Positions 20,719-30,700 of a stretch of 64,000 nt of DNA are shown piece by piece. Made by a program: the position numbers and the translations under genes. Position 1 is the first letter of the stretch; each line of letters starts with the position of its first letter. The notes beneath the pieces are model-generated. The model ran no database searches. It worked only from the letters and a program-made list of their open reading frames with translations, and was not told the DNA's origin. The stretch comes from an uncultured Lachnospiraceae bacterium (GTDB lineage: Bacteria > Bacillota > Clostridia > Lachnospirales > Lachnospiraceae), in assembly GCA_946614165.1 (NCBI GenBank), contig CAMOGQ010000004.1:1-64000 (forward strand), read 5' to 3'.

Positions 20719-21150
20719 ATGAGCAAGAAAAACGGAGCTGCACCTGAAAATCCCCTTTCCAAGGGAAACCTGGTCTATGAGGAACGGGCCAGATGGACTT
20801 TCTTTGGCCTGCCCTTTACCTTTACCAAGTATCTTTTCCATGAGAACGATCTGCAGATACGCAAGGGATTTCTGAACTCTACGGAAAATGATACCTATAT
20901 GTACAGGATCATCGATGTCCAGCTCAAGCAGAGCCTGATCCAGAAGATGTTTGGTCTGGGCACCATCGTCTGCTATACCTCCGATGCCACTGACAAGACA
21001 CTGGTCATCAAGAACATCAAACATGCCAGAGAGATCAAGGACTTTATCTATACAGCGTCCGAAGAAGCCAAGATGCGCCGCAGGACCGTCAATATGCAGA
21101 ACATCGGCGACTATGACGATCTGACCGATGATGCCGTCGATAATTTATAA
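20719..21150 (+). CDS. PH-domain-like protein
   Basis: RWTFFGLPFTFTKYLFHENDLQIRKGFLNSTENDTYMYRIIDVQLKQSLIQKMFGLGTIVCYT resembles bacterial PH (DUF304-like) domains. Confidence 0.75.
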   Translation: MSKKNGAAPENPLSKGNLVYEERARWTFFGLPFTFTKYLFHENDLQIRKGFLNSTENDTYMYRIIDVQLKQSLIQKMFGLGTIVCYTSDATDKTLVIKNIKHAREIKDFIYTASEEAKMRRRTVNMQNIGDYDDLTDDAVDNL

Positions 21151-21166
21151 GGACGAAAAATGAATT

Positions 21167-21212
21167 CAGGCCGGAAGCAAATGAGAATAATCATTTGCTT
21201 TCGGTCTGTTTC
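21167..21212 (+). terminator. Stem-loop terminator after the PH-domain gene
   Basis: ccggaagcaaatga/tcatttgctttcgg inverted repeat followed by tctgtttctg. Confidence 0.6.
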
Positions 21213-21470
21213 TGTTCTAAGTCATTTCAGACAAGTGATAATCAAGATAAGGGAGACGGGATAGATCCCTCTATGGATAAAGAATCAGTTTTTGGATTTC
21301 AAATCCTTATTTTGAGGGGGATTGAAGAACCAGAAGGTGTACGCTTAGTAATGAAAGACGGCCAACTGGAAGAAGGCTTGAATAGCCGGGATATTCTGAC
21401 AGTTGTATTTTCAAAACGATTTAATGCAGTTCGGCATTTTTCAACAAGAGTTCATCAAAGAAAAGGGTGA
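21195..21470 (+). pseudogene. Possible decayed BrnT-type toxin
   Basis: C-terminal RDILTVVFSKRFNAVRHFSTRVHQRKGD resembles the BrnT C-terminal pattern (R.L.VVF/Y..R...IR.IS.R.A...E); N-terminal half not recognisable; no clear RBS. Confidence 0.35.
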
Positions 21471-21476
21471 CTGATT

Positions 21477-21659
21477 ATGGCAATTAAGAACTATGTGCTG
21501 AAGGAAGACCGGAAACCTACAAAAGAGCAGATTAGGATGATTAGCGATGCAGCAGAACTCGCTGCTCCCGAGGATGAGGAAAATCCGGAATTGACAGATG
21601 AGCAGCTTGCTGCTTTCTACAAAGTACATGAAAGCAGACAGGCAGAACACAAGAGATAA
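21477..21659 (+). pseudogene. Truncated BrnA/CopG-type antitoxin-like ORF
   Basis: NPELTDEQLAAFYKVHESRQAEHKR resembles the PELTDEQLAEF antitoxin linker; the reading frame continues past the TAA as NVTLLLDPLAIQKTE, like the NVTLRLSP ribbon-helix-helix start. Confidence 0.45.
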
Positions 21660-21922
21660 AACGTCACGTTGCTGCTTGATCCACTGGCGATTCAAAAAAC
21701 AGAGCGTCTGGAAAGGAATACACCAGAATATGACTGCCAATTGTTCCGGTTTCAGATCTCGTTCTGAAAGAAGAGCTGCTTGAAGCAAACGCGAACGGAA
21801 TCGGAAGAAATCATTACTATCATCACCCGACTAGAGGAATTAGAATTGTGATCACTTCCGTGTCAGCCACTCGCTGATTGAATAATTCTATAAAACATGT
21901 TTGGAAGATTTCCGGTTCTTAG

Positions 21923-23125
21923 TCATATCTCCCAGTTCAGTAAATTCTTTAGAGAAGGGTCTGCCCCGTAGCGTCCTTCCAGATACTGCTTATCATAAGC
22001 AGCTGTGTTGTTAATGGGATCGCCCTTTTCCTTGCGAAGCTCAGAGAGGGAATAAACTTCACTGCTGGTTTCGGAATCCAAAGCAGCAAACCAGATTTCA
22101 TCCCTGCGAAAGATACTGTTCTTCATAGTGGACATGTCATGAGAAGTGAAGAGAAGCTGAGCTCCGTGCTTATTGATCTCCGGGTTTGTAAAGAGCCGGA
22201 TGACATAGCGAAGAAGCTTCGAATGCAGCTTTGTATCCAGTTCATCAACGATTATCAGACGTCCCTCGTTCAGGGCCGTCAGGATTGCCGGGAGCACAGC
22301 AAACAGCTTCCGGATTCCCTCGGACTCTTCGGAAAACGGGAGTTCATAAAGTTTATCGTGCAGGCTCCTCTGCAGGTAAAACTCATTGGTATGCTGATCA
22401 AAACGGTATTCGGTGATGCCGATGCCCATGTCATTCATCATGGCAAGGAACTGCTTCTTTGACGTCTCGTCCTGGGATAGAAGAATCTGCTGCTCTGCCA
22501 GTGAATTCGCATAGGTGCGGATGATACACTCTTCAAACCAGCGGATGACATCTGTGATTGCAGGAATGGAATAATTGATTGCCAAAAAGGAGAGCAGGGG
22601 CATCTTCTTATTTACTTCGGTATTGATATTCTTGTTTCCGAGAACAGCCCCGAGTGATATCTTCCCATGATTCCGCTCAAAGATCCTGGCCGGCCGACTG
22701 GCACCCAGCTTTCGGCGATAGAGCGTTTCCTTCTCTATTTCGTCGTGAAGAAGCGAAATATAGTAGCGATAATCATATTCACCGATGCGGAAAAACAGCT
22801 GGAAGCTGGAAGGCTCTTTCCTGGACTCCTCGTCGAACAGATATGGCACACAGGGTACATTCTGCTGCATGATTAATTGGACATGGTGCATACCAAGCTT
22901 ATAGACGGGCTCCGTAACAAGTGAGATCACGCAGCTCAGAGCAGCAATTAGGTTGGACTTGCCTCCGCCATTAGGGCCATAAATCACACTGACCGGCAGG
23001 ATATCATTTCCTTTTTCTGTCCGAATCAGGCTGTCTTTGTGTTCTGAAAGAGCAGCAGACTGAAAATCGAAAGTGGCTTCCTTCTTAAACGAGCGGAAGT
23101 TACTAAATGAAAACTGACATAACAT
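21923..23125 (-). CDS. AAA-family ATPase (AAA_15/AbiLii-RloA-like), putative defence-associated
   Basis: FSFSNFRSFKKEATFDFQS; Walker A YGPNGGGKSNL; Walker B RLIIVDELDTKLHSKLL; LFTSHD. Confidence 0.85.
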   Translation of the reverse strand: MLCQFSFSNFRSFKKEATFDFQSAALSEHKDSLIRTEKGNDILPVSVIYGPNGGGKSNLIAALSCVISLVTEPVYKLGMHHVQLIMQQNVPCVPYLFDEESRKEPSSFQLFFRIGEYDYRYYISLLHDEIEKETLYRRKLGASRPARIFERNHGKISLGAVLGNKNINTEVNKKMPLLSFLAINYSIPAITDVIRWFEECIIRTYANSLAEQQILLSQDETSKKQFLAMMNDMGIGITEYRFDQHTNEFYLQRSLHDKLYELPFSEESEGIRKLFAVLPAILTALNEGRLIIVDELDTKLHSKLLRYVIRLFTNPEINKHGAQLLFTSHDMSTMKNSIFRRDEIWFAALDSETSSEVYSLSELRKEKGDPINNTAAYDKQYLEGRYGADPSLKNLLNWEI

Positions 23126-23240
23126 GGCGGTTTAGTTACCTCCTTCAACTGATTTAGCGCACAATACTCATGTTAGTAGGAATTTTTCAAGAATTCAATG
23201 TTTAAGGCGAATTTATAAAAAATAATTTTGGATATTTGAT

Positions 23241-23858
23241 TTAAATCCAGCAAAGACAGGTCCGTCGGCATTCCATATTAACCCAAAGAGTAATTGTTCT
23301 TGACAGTGTGGATACATCAATAACGTTTCCTGGAACAGCACGGAACATGAGTGGATGCCTGCTGTCCCTCTGTACAGTAGTGATCATTCTGGCTTTGTTA
23401 TTGATATCGCCGTTATGATTGCTGATCTGAGTAAGGTTAATCCTGATATCATTAGAAAGGCAGGTACTGTCAATGAGAGTGGCCGGATCATTGCATATAT
23501 TTTCCTTGATCCATTTGATATGGGCCTGGAAATATGCTCTTCGGATCTCATCCCTTCCAAGAGCCTCCAGAAAATCACTGATTCTGGGAGATAGAAGATC
23601 AGCCTTGGGATATAGAATACTGGCAACATTACCTTCCTGCCAGGTTTTGGCATACATATTCGCTCTTTCGGAAACGATGTAGTACGCAGCCATGGCTTTC
23701 AAGGTATCCGGGTTTCCATACTCAATTGTTTCAAGAACCTTGTCATATCCAATGTTCTTGAAGGAGTGCACCCCTTTTGGCCCCAAAGGACAAAAAGGGG
23801 CGGAAACGTAAGCGGATTTCAAAGATAATCTGCTCAAAAAGTGAAATATCCGCCACAA
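23241..23858 (-). pseudogene. IS1634/IS4-superfamily transposase remnant
   Basis: LIDSTCLSNDIRINLTQISNHNGDINNKARMITTVQRDSRHPLMFRAVPGNVIDVSTL matches the IS1634-type DDE core pattern; truncated at both ends. Confidence 0.75.
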
Positions 23859-23927
23859 ATCACGAACATTCGTTTGCAGTAGGAACTATACACATTTTTA
23901 GCCCTGAAACAGGGGGGAGTACAAATC

Positions 23928-24776
23928 ATGAATTTAAAAGGTATAAAAAATTTGGAAAATGAAGAACTTATTGCTTACTACGATATGTCCATAAAAGTTG
24001 CCAAAGAAGAACAGGATTATGTTAATAAAATTAATGAATGTATAAAAAAAGAAAAGAAAAAATTGTTTGCACAATCCTTGTATAAAAATTTCAAAATAAT
24101 TCTGCCATTTGTATTAGGAATATTGGTTTGGCTAATATTAGGCCGTATTCTTTATGTCATTTGCGACAATGTTTATGAATTGTGGGACTATGAGGATTAT
24201 GTTTGGATTGTAGCTATGCCATTAGGCATTTTATCTGGTATATTATTATTTGTGAACAAAAAATTTCTGAAGTTTTTATCAGATACACAAAAAGATATCA
24301 AAGATTATTTGGAGGAAATCAATGACGAAGAAGAAAAACTTCATGTCTCTATGAATAATCTAAGGGCAACAGAAGAATACAATAATATGTTAATCGTCTT
24401 TGAAGACAAAGACATTTCAAAAATGAAAAGGCTTCGTGATATTATAAGAAGTGGAGTCGTTGGGAATCATGAGGCTGCAATGCAATTGGACAATGAAAAT
24501 CGAAAACATTCTGAAAATATTAAAGCTGAAGAAGAAAAGGTAAGAGCAATAAGAGATAACTCCAGAGCAATAAGAGATAACTCCAGAGCGAATGACAATC
24601 TGGCTGATAGCCAAAGGGACCTGATTCGTAGTATGAATCAATTATCAGATAAAATAGATGATTTAAAACAGGCTTGCAGTAATGGAACCATTTCGGGTGA
24701 GGATAAAGTAGACGTTCTGGATATAATAACTAAATGTTCAACATTATTATTGAATCTAAAGAACTTTATAAAATAA
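23928..24776 (+). CDS. Hypothetical membrane protein with C-terminal coiled coil
   Basis: AT-rich ORF with two TM segments (IILPFVLGILVWLILGRILYVI; WIVAMPLGILSGILLFV), gggggag RBS, C-terminal Lys/Glu/Asn coiled coil. Confidence 0.8.
   Translation: MNLKGIKNLENEELIAYYDMSIKVAKEEQDYVNKINECIKKEKKKLFAQSLYKNFKIILPFVLGILVWLILGRILYVICDNVYELWDYEDYVWIVAMPLGILSGILLFVNKKFLKFLSDTQKDIKDYLEEINDEEEKLHVSMNNLRATEEYNNMLIVFEDKDISKMKRLRDIIRSGVVGNHEAAMQLDNENRKHSENIKAEEEKVRAIRDNSRAIRDNSRANDNLADSQRDLIRSMNQLSDKIDDLKQACSNGTISGEDKVDVLDIITKCSTLLLNLKNFIK
24543..24584 (+). repeat. Two exact tandem 21-bp units inside the coiled-coil ORF
   Basis: agagcaataagagataactcc x2 encodes RAIRDNS x2. Confidence 0.95.
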
Positions 24777-24852
24777 AAGGTAACACTGATATTTATAAGC
24801 TGTAGAGTACGATTTGGCGTAAAGCATCAGGTAATAATGTACAAGATATATC

Positions 24853-26466
24853 GTGAAGAAAGGAGGGGGACGTATGCATGGAAAGTATGTGAATCCGGGA
24901 AATAAAGGGTTTGAACGGATTCTCAACTCGGAATATATTGACAAAACCGGACTGATCAGTCTGATGAATAATCGGATTAACAGCACGGAAGGTCTGGTAT
25001 GTATAAGCAGACCCCGCCGCTTCGGGAAATCCTTTGCCGCACAGATGCTGTGCGCTTATTATGACTGTTCATGTGATTCGCATAAGCTTTTTGATGATAA
25101 AATCATTGCACAGGCTGAGGATTATAACGTCCATCTGAATCAGTACAATGTCATCTGTTTTGATGTGACCAGTTTTATTTCGATTGCAAAGAGACTGCGG
25201 AAGCCTCTGAATTCTGTACCGAATATGATTGTGGATGCAATCCATAGTGATCTTTTGGAGATGTACACATATCTGCCGGCAGAATCAACTCTGACTGATA
25301 GTCTGCTGCTGTGTGTGGAAAAAGAGAAGAGGCCTTTTGTTTTTATTATCGATGAATGGGATGCGCTCATGCGGGAGGCTAAAGATGAGCTTGAGACCCA
25401 GGAAGAGTATATAAACCTTCTTCGCGAATGGTTTAAAAATATCAGTTTTACGCCGAAAGTGGTGGCGGCCGCTTATATTACCGGTATTTTACCTATCAAG
25501 AAAGACGGTTCTGAGTCTGCTATTTCGGATTTTGTTGAATACCCGATTCTGTCTCCCGACGGATTTGCCGAGTATACCGCTTTTACAGAAAAGGAAGTCC
25601 TTGGTCTGTGTCATAAACATGGGATGGATTTTGATCAGTTCAAGACATGGTATGACGGGTATGAGCTTGCAGGGCACGGTTCGTTTTACAATCCGTATTC
25701 CGTGATGCGTGCTGTAAAAGAATCGAAGTGCCGGTCTTACTGGCAGAAGACATCAGCTGCGGAATCGTTGTTTACCTACATAAATATGGACTTTGAGGGA
25801 CTCGGGGAAACGATAACCCGTCTGATTGCCGGAGATTCTATCGAAGTAGATGTATCTGATTTTGAAAATGATTTCGAATCTTTCAGCAGTAAGGATGATG
25901 TTCTGACGCTGCTGATTCATCTTGGATATCTGACCTATCATGAAGACGATAAGACAGTCCGAATTCCCAATGAAGAGGTTCGAAGTGAATTCAGGAAGAT
26001 TCTGAAGAGCAACGGAGTAAGTGAGAACTGGCTTCGGCTCATTCGTACTTCACAGGCGCTCCTTGATGATACAATTGCCGGAAATGAAGACGCCGTGGCT
26101 GCTGCAATTGCAAGAATCAGAGAAACACAGTATGCACCGACGTTTTATAATAATGAGCAGGCTTTAAGATCCGTAATAAAGTTTGCTTACTTTGCTGCAG
26201 TCAGCCATTATGTGAAAATAGAAGAACTTCCTTCCGGACATGGGCTGGCAGACCTGGCCTATATTCCCAAGCGGCATTCGTCATTACCAGGGCTGATTAT
26301 CGAACTTAAGTGGGATAAATCATCAGAAGGAGCCATTCAGCAGATTAAGGATAAGAAATATGCTGCCTTAATCAGTCAGTTTGAAAGTGATGTGATTCTG
26401 GTCGGCATTAATTACAATTCAAAAACAAACACTCACACATGCAAGATTGAGAGAATCAAGGTGTAG
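24853..26466 (+). CDS. AAA-ATPase-like plus C-terminal PD-(D/E)XK nuclease-like protein (DUF1703-type)
   Basis: MHGKYVNPGNKGFERILNSEYIDKTGLI, RPRRFGKSFAAQML P-loop, GLIIELKWDKSSEGAIQQIKDKKYA PDDEXK-like end. Confidence 0.9.
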   Translation: MKKGGGRMHGKYVNPGNKGFERILNSEYIDKTGLISLMNNRINSTEGLVCISRPRRFGKSFAAQMLCAYYDCSCDSHKLFDDKIIAQAEDYNVHLNQYNVICFDVTSFISIAKRLRKPLNSVPNMIVDAIHSDLLEMYTYLPAESTLTDSLLLCVEKEKRPFVFIIDEWDALMREAKDELETQEEYINLLREWFKNISFTPKVVAAAYITGILPIKKDGSESAISDFVEYPILSPDGFAEYTAFTEKEVLGLCHKHGMDFDQFKTWYDGYELAGHGSFYNPYSVMRAVKESKCRSYWQKTSAAESLFTYINMDFEGLGETITRLIAGDSIEVDVSDFENDFESFSSKDDVLTLLIHLGYLTYHEDDKTVRIPNEEVRSEFRKILKSNGVSENWLRLIRTSQALLDDTIAGNEDAVAAAIARIRETQYAPTFYNNEQALRSVIKFAYFAAVSHYVKIEELPSGHGLADLAYIPKRHSSLPGLIIELKWDKSSEGAIQQIKDKKYAALISQFESDVILVGINYNSKTNTHTCKIERIKV

Positions 26467-26608
26467 GAGCCTTGACCAAAAGCAACGCTATTCTTTATTT
26501 GGTACTTATACGCAGTCTAAGAGCCCGTAAAGTGGATAACGCCTTGATAAGTGTTTTCATTTTACGGGTTTTGTTACATCCATCTTTAGATAAGTTATTG
26601 AAAATACA

Positions 26609-26639
26609 AAACCGCCGCACTCAATGTGCGACGGTTTAG
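26609..26639 (-). terminator. Terminator for tRNA-Trp
   Basis: On the minus strand aaaccgtcgcac-attga-gtgcggcggtttt followed by T-rich sequence. Confidence 0.7.
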
Positions 26640-26710
26640 CAGGGGAAGAGGGATTCGAACCCCCATGGACGGTTTTGGAGACCGGAATACTGCCATTGTA
26701 TGATTCCCCT
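26640..26710 (-). tRNA. tRNA-Trp (anticodon CCA)
   Basis: Cloverleaf folded by eye: acceptor AGGGGAA/TTCCCCT, anticodon loop CTCCAAA, T-arm GGGGGTTCGAATCCCTC; 3' CCA not encoded. Confidence 0.93.
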
Positions 26711-26984
26711 AAATATTTACCCGGTTTCTCAACCAACTTTTTGAAGTATAGCATAAAGCCTTTTGGGATTCAATCATTATTTTTGTTTTTGCCATTTTTG
26801 AGACGGTTTTTCTAATTTTGCACAAAAAATCTGATTTTGTCCCCTATATTTGTACATAACACTTGACACGCACGTCATTTTTTTGCTGTACTTTTTGGAG
26901 CATTATGCTATTATGTAAGCGTCTGACGGCCCTTTTGAGGGTCTGGACGTTTTTTGCAGTCGTATTAACTGATGGGATGTTAAC

Positions 26985-27572
26985 TTGGGCAATAAATCTG
27001 ACCAGAAGAAAAAACTGATACAGGATACAGCCAGAGCCGTATTTATGGAGCGGGGCTTTAAGGATGTTACTATGAAGGACATCGCCGAGGCGTGTAAGAT
27101 CAGCCGCGGCGGTCTTTATCTGTATTATCCCGGAACCAAAGAACTGCTCCTGGACGTACTGCGCATGGAATCGGCCGATTCGGACGATACCTTTAAGGCG
27201 GCCCTGGAAGGCGGCATGGCCCCGTCCAGGATTCTTCAGCTGTTTCTTCGGGAACAGAAAAAGGAACTGATGCATCCCGAACAGACCCTGAACCTGGCTC
27301 TGTATGAGTATGCCTTTGCCGGCACGGAGGATGACCGGGCCGTCATCAAAAAGCGGCATCAGCAGGCCATCCAGATTATCGAGCATCTGATCAAAACAGG
27401 AAACGAAACAGGTGAGTTTGACTGCGAGAACCCCCATGATGCGGCGACTGACATCGTTTTGGTCATCGAAGGAATGAAGATATCGTCCCAGACCATGGGG
27501 ATATCAGAACGAAAGGTTGACAGGGAGATCCGTTATCTCATGAATGGACTTCTGCCTGTCGAGGAGAGATAG
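26985..27572 (+). CDS. TetR/AcrR-family transcriptional regulator
   Basis: TARAVFMERGFKDVTMKDIAEACKISRGGLYLYYPGTKELLLDVL HTH. Confidence 0.92.
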   Translation: MGNKSDQKKKLIQDTARAVFMERGFKDVTMKDIAEACKISRGGLYLYYPGTKELLLDVLRMESADSDDTFKAALEGGMAPSRILQLFLREQKKELMHPEQTLNLALYEYAFAGTEDDRAVIKKRHQQAIQIIEHLIKTGNETGEFDCENPHDAATDIVLVIEGMKISSQTMGISERKVDREIRYLMNGLLPVEER

Positions 27573-27711
27573 TGCAGCGGGACAGTGCCCGAAGCACTTA
27601 TTTCCATGTTTAAATCTTTTATGATTATTTGATTATTGTTTAGCCAGAATCTATTTTGATTCATTATTTTACAGCCCCAGTGATAAGAACAGGAGGACGC
27701 AAAGTATAGAC

Positions 27712-30700
27712 ATGAGTGGCGTAAGACGTATCTATGTGGAAAAGAAAAGACCCTATGCCGTTGCGGCAAGCCAGCTGCTGGAGGACATCCGTGATTTCCT
27801 TGGCGTAACAGGCATCGACGATGTCCGCATACTGATCCGGTATGATGTGGAAAATATCTCTGATGAGGTATTCGAGAAGGCCTGCCGGACCGTATTTTCC
27901 GAGCCCCCCGTAGACGATCTGTATCTGGAGACCATCGAGATCCCTGCCGGGGCCAGAGTCTTTTCCGTAGAACCCCTGCCCGGACAGTTCGATCAGAGAG
28001 CGGATTCCGCAGTGCAGTGCGTGCAGTTTTTGAATGAAACCGAAAAGCCCATCGTCAGGACCGCAAAGACTTACATCCTGACCGGATCCATTTCCGATGA
28101 TGAGTTTGCCAGGATCAAGGGCAACTGCATCAACCCCGTGGATTCCCGCGAGACCGGCATCGAGAAGCCTGAGACTCTGGAAGCGGTCTACCCGGAAGCT
28201 CCCGACGTAGCTGTCTTCGACGGCTTCATTTCCATGGACAGAGACGCTCTGGCAGTGCTTTACAGATCCCTGGGCCTGGCCATGACCTTTGATGATTTCG
28301 CTTTTATCCAGTCTTACTTCGCTGGCGAAGAAAAGAGAGATCCGTCCATGACCGAGATCCGCGTCCTGGATACCTACTGGTCCGACCACTGCCGTCATAC
28401 CACCTTTGCTACCGAGCTTAAGAACGTTGAGTTCGAGGATGGCTATTATACGACTCCCATTGAGACCACTTATCAGAGCTACCGTGATACCATGGCTGAG
28501 CTTTACAAGGACAGAGACGACAAGTTCGTCTGCCTGATGGACCTGGCTACCATGGGTATGCGCAAGCTTCGTGCAGACGGCAAGCTCACCGACATGGAAG
28601 AGTCCGACGAGAACAACGCCTGCTCCGTCGTAGTCCCCATCGAAGTAGATTACGGCAACGGCCCCGAAACAGAGGAGTGGCTGGTCTTCTTCAAGAACGA
28701 GACCCACAACCATCCCACCGAAATCGAGCCTTTCGGCGGTGCTGCCACCTGTCTTGGCGGCGCCATCCGTGATCCCCTTTCCGGCAGAGGCTATGTCTAT
28801 CAGGCTATGCGTGTGACCGGCGCAGCCGATCCCACAGTACCGGTAGCGGATACCTTAAAGGGCAAGCTGCCCCAGAAGAAGCTGGTCAACGATGCAGCTC
28901 AGGGATACTCCTCCTATGGCAACCAGATCGGTCTGGCTACCGGCGAGGTCAAGGAAATCTATCATCCCGGCTACGTTGCCAAGCGTATGGAGATCGGTGC
29001 CGTTATGGGCGCCGCGGCCCGCAAGAATGTACAGCGTCTGAATTCCGATCCCGGAGATATCATTGTCCTTCTTGGCGGCAGGACCGGACGTGACGGCATG
29101 GGCGGCGCAACAGGCTCCTCCAAGGCCCACACAGAGCAGTCCCTGACCACATGCGGCGCAGAGGTTCAGAAGGGCAACGCGCCTACAGAGCGTAAGCTGC
29201 AGCGTCTCTTCCGCAGGCCGGAAGTATCCTATCTTATTAAGAAGTGCAACGACTTCGGTGCAGGCGGCGTGTCCGTAGCCATCGGCGAACTGGCAGACGG
29301 TCTGGACATCAACCTGGATCTGGTCCCCAAGAAGTACGAGGGCCTGGACGGCACAGAACTGGCCATCGCCGAATCCCAGGAGCGTATGGCAGTCGTTATC
29401 GATCCCAAGGATCTGGACGAGTTCATGCGCTATGCCGGTGAGGAAAATCTGGAAGCCACCGTTGTGGCTACAGTCACCAAGGAGCCCAGGCTGGTCATGA
29501 AGTGGCGCGGCAAGGCCATCGTAGATATTTCCCGTGCTTTCCTGAATACCAACGGTGCCCATCAGGAGACAGACGTAAAGGTCCTGGTACCTTCTCAGGA
29601 TGACAACTACTTCCAGCGCATCGCTGCTAAGGGCGTTGCGGAGCAGCTGGACAAGCTTTCCAACGGCGTGGACACAGACGTTGTATTCGAGGGCGCCCTT
29701 CTTGCATCCGTCAGCGACCTCAATACCTGTTCCCAGAAGGGTCTGGTAGAGCGCTTTGACGCCAGCATCGGCGCAGCCACCGTGACCATGCCATACGGCG
29801 GCAAATATCAGCTGACAGAGACCCAGACCATGGTAGCCGAGCTGCCTGTCCTGGGCGGCAAGACCGAGACCGTGACTATGATGAGCTACGGCTTCGATCC
29901 TTATCTGTCCTCCTGGAGCCCGTACCATGGTGCTGTTTATGCAGTGACCGATTCCATTGCCAAGATCGTGGCAGCAGGCGGCGATTATAGAGATTTACAT
30001 TTCACTTTCCAGGAATATTTCGGCAGGATGTCCTCCGAACCTTCCCGCTGGAGCCAGCCCTTCTCCGCTCTCCTGGGTGCCTATGACGCCCAGATCGGCT
30101 ACGGCATTGCCTCCATCGGAGGCAAGGATTCCATGTCCGGTACCTTCAACGATATCGACGTGCCGCCTACCCTGGTCTCCTTCGCTGTAGATACGGCAAA
30201 GATCGGCGACGTAGTAACGCCGGAACTGAAAAAGGCGGGCGACAAGCTCTACTGCATCCGCATTGAGAAGGATGAGTATGACATGCCTGTATATGACGAT
30301 GTTATGGCAGCCTACCGCGCAGTCACAGAGATGATGCGTGACGGCGCTATCTGCGCAGCCTATGCGGTAGATGCCTACGGTGTCATGCCTGCTGCCTGCA
30401 AGATGGCCTTCGGCAACAAGCTGGGCATCCGTTTCAATGACCAGCGCAGACTGAGGAGTTTCTTCAAAAACGGCATTGGCAACCTGATCGTGGAGATGGG
30501 AGACGGCGCTGAAGCTCTGCTGGATGAGATGGATCTGGATTATGTCCTGATCGGTACTGTGACAGAGGATCAAGCCTTTACCTATGGCGACGCTGTGGTT
30601 CCCATGGACCGGGTCATCGCCGCATGGAAGAAGCCTCTTGAAAAGGTATTCCCTTCCATCGCTGTCAAGGACAAGACCCCTGTGGAGACGCCCATCTTTA

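Noticed and set aside
21160-21260. att-type direct repeat of the tRNA-Trp 3' end at the far edge of the accessory block
   Set aside because: Looked for a copy of gcaggggaagagggattcgaacc near 21.1-21.3 kb and did not find one by eye.
21195-21470. Intact 91-aa toxin gene
   Set aside because: Only the C-terminal part resembles BrnT; the N-terminal region and start signal are not credible, so it is called a possible pseudogene only.
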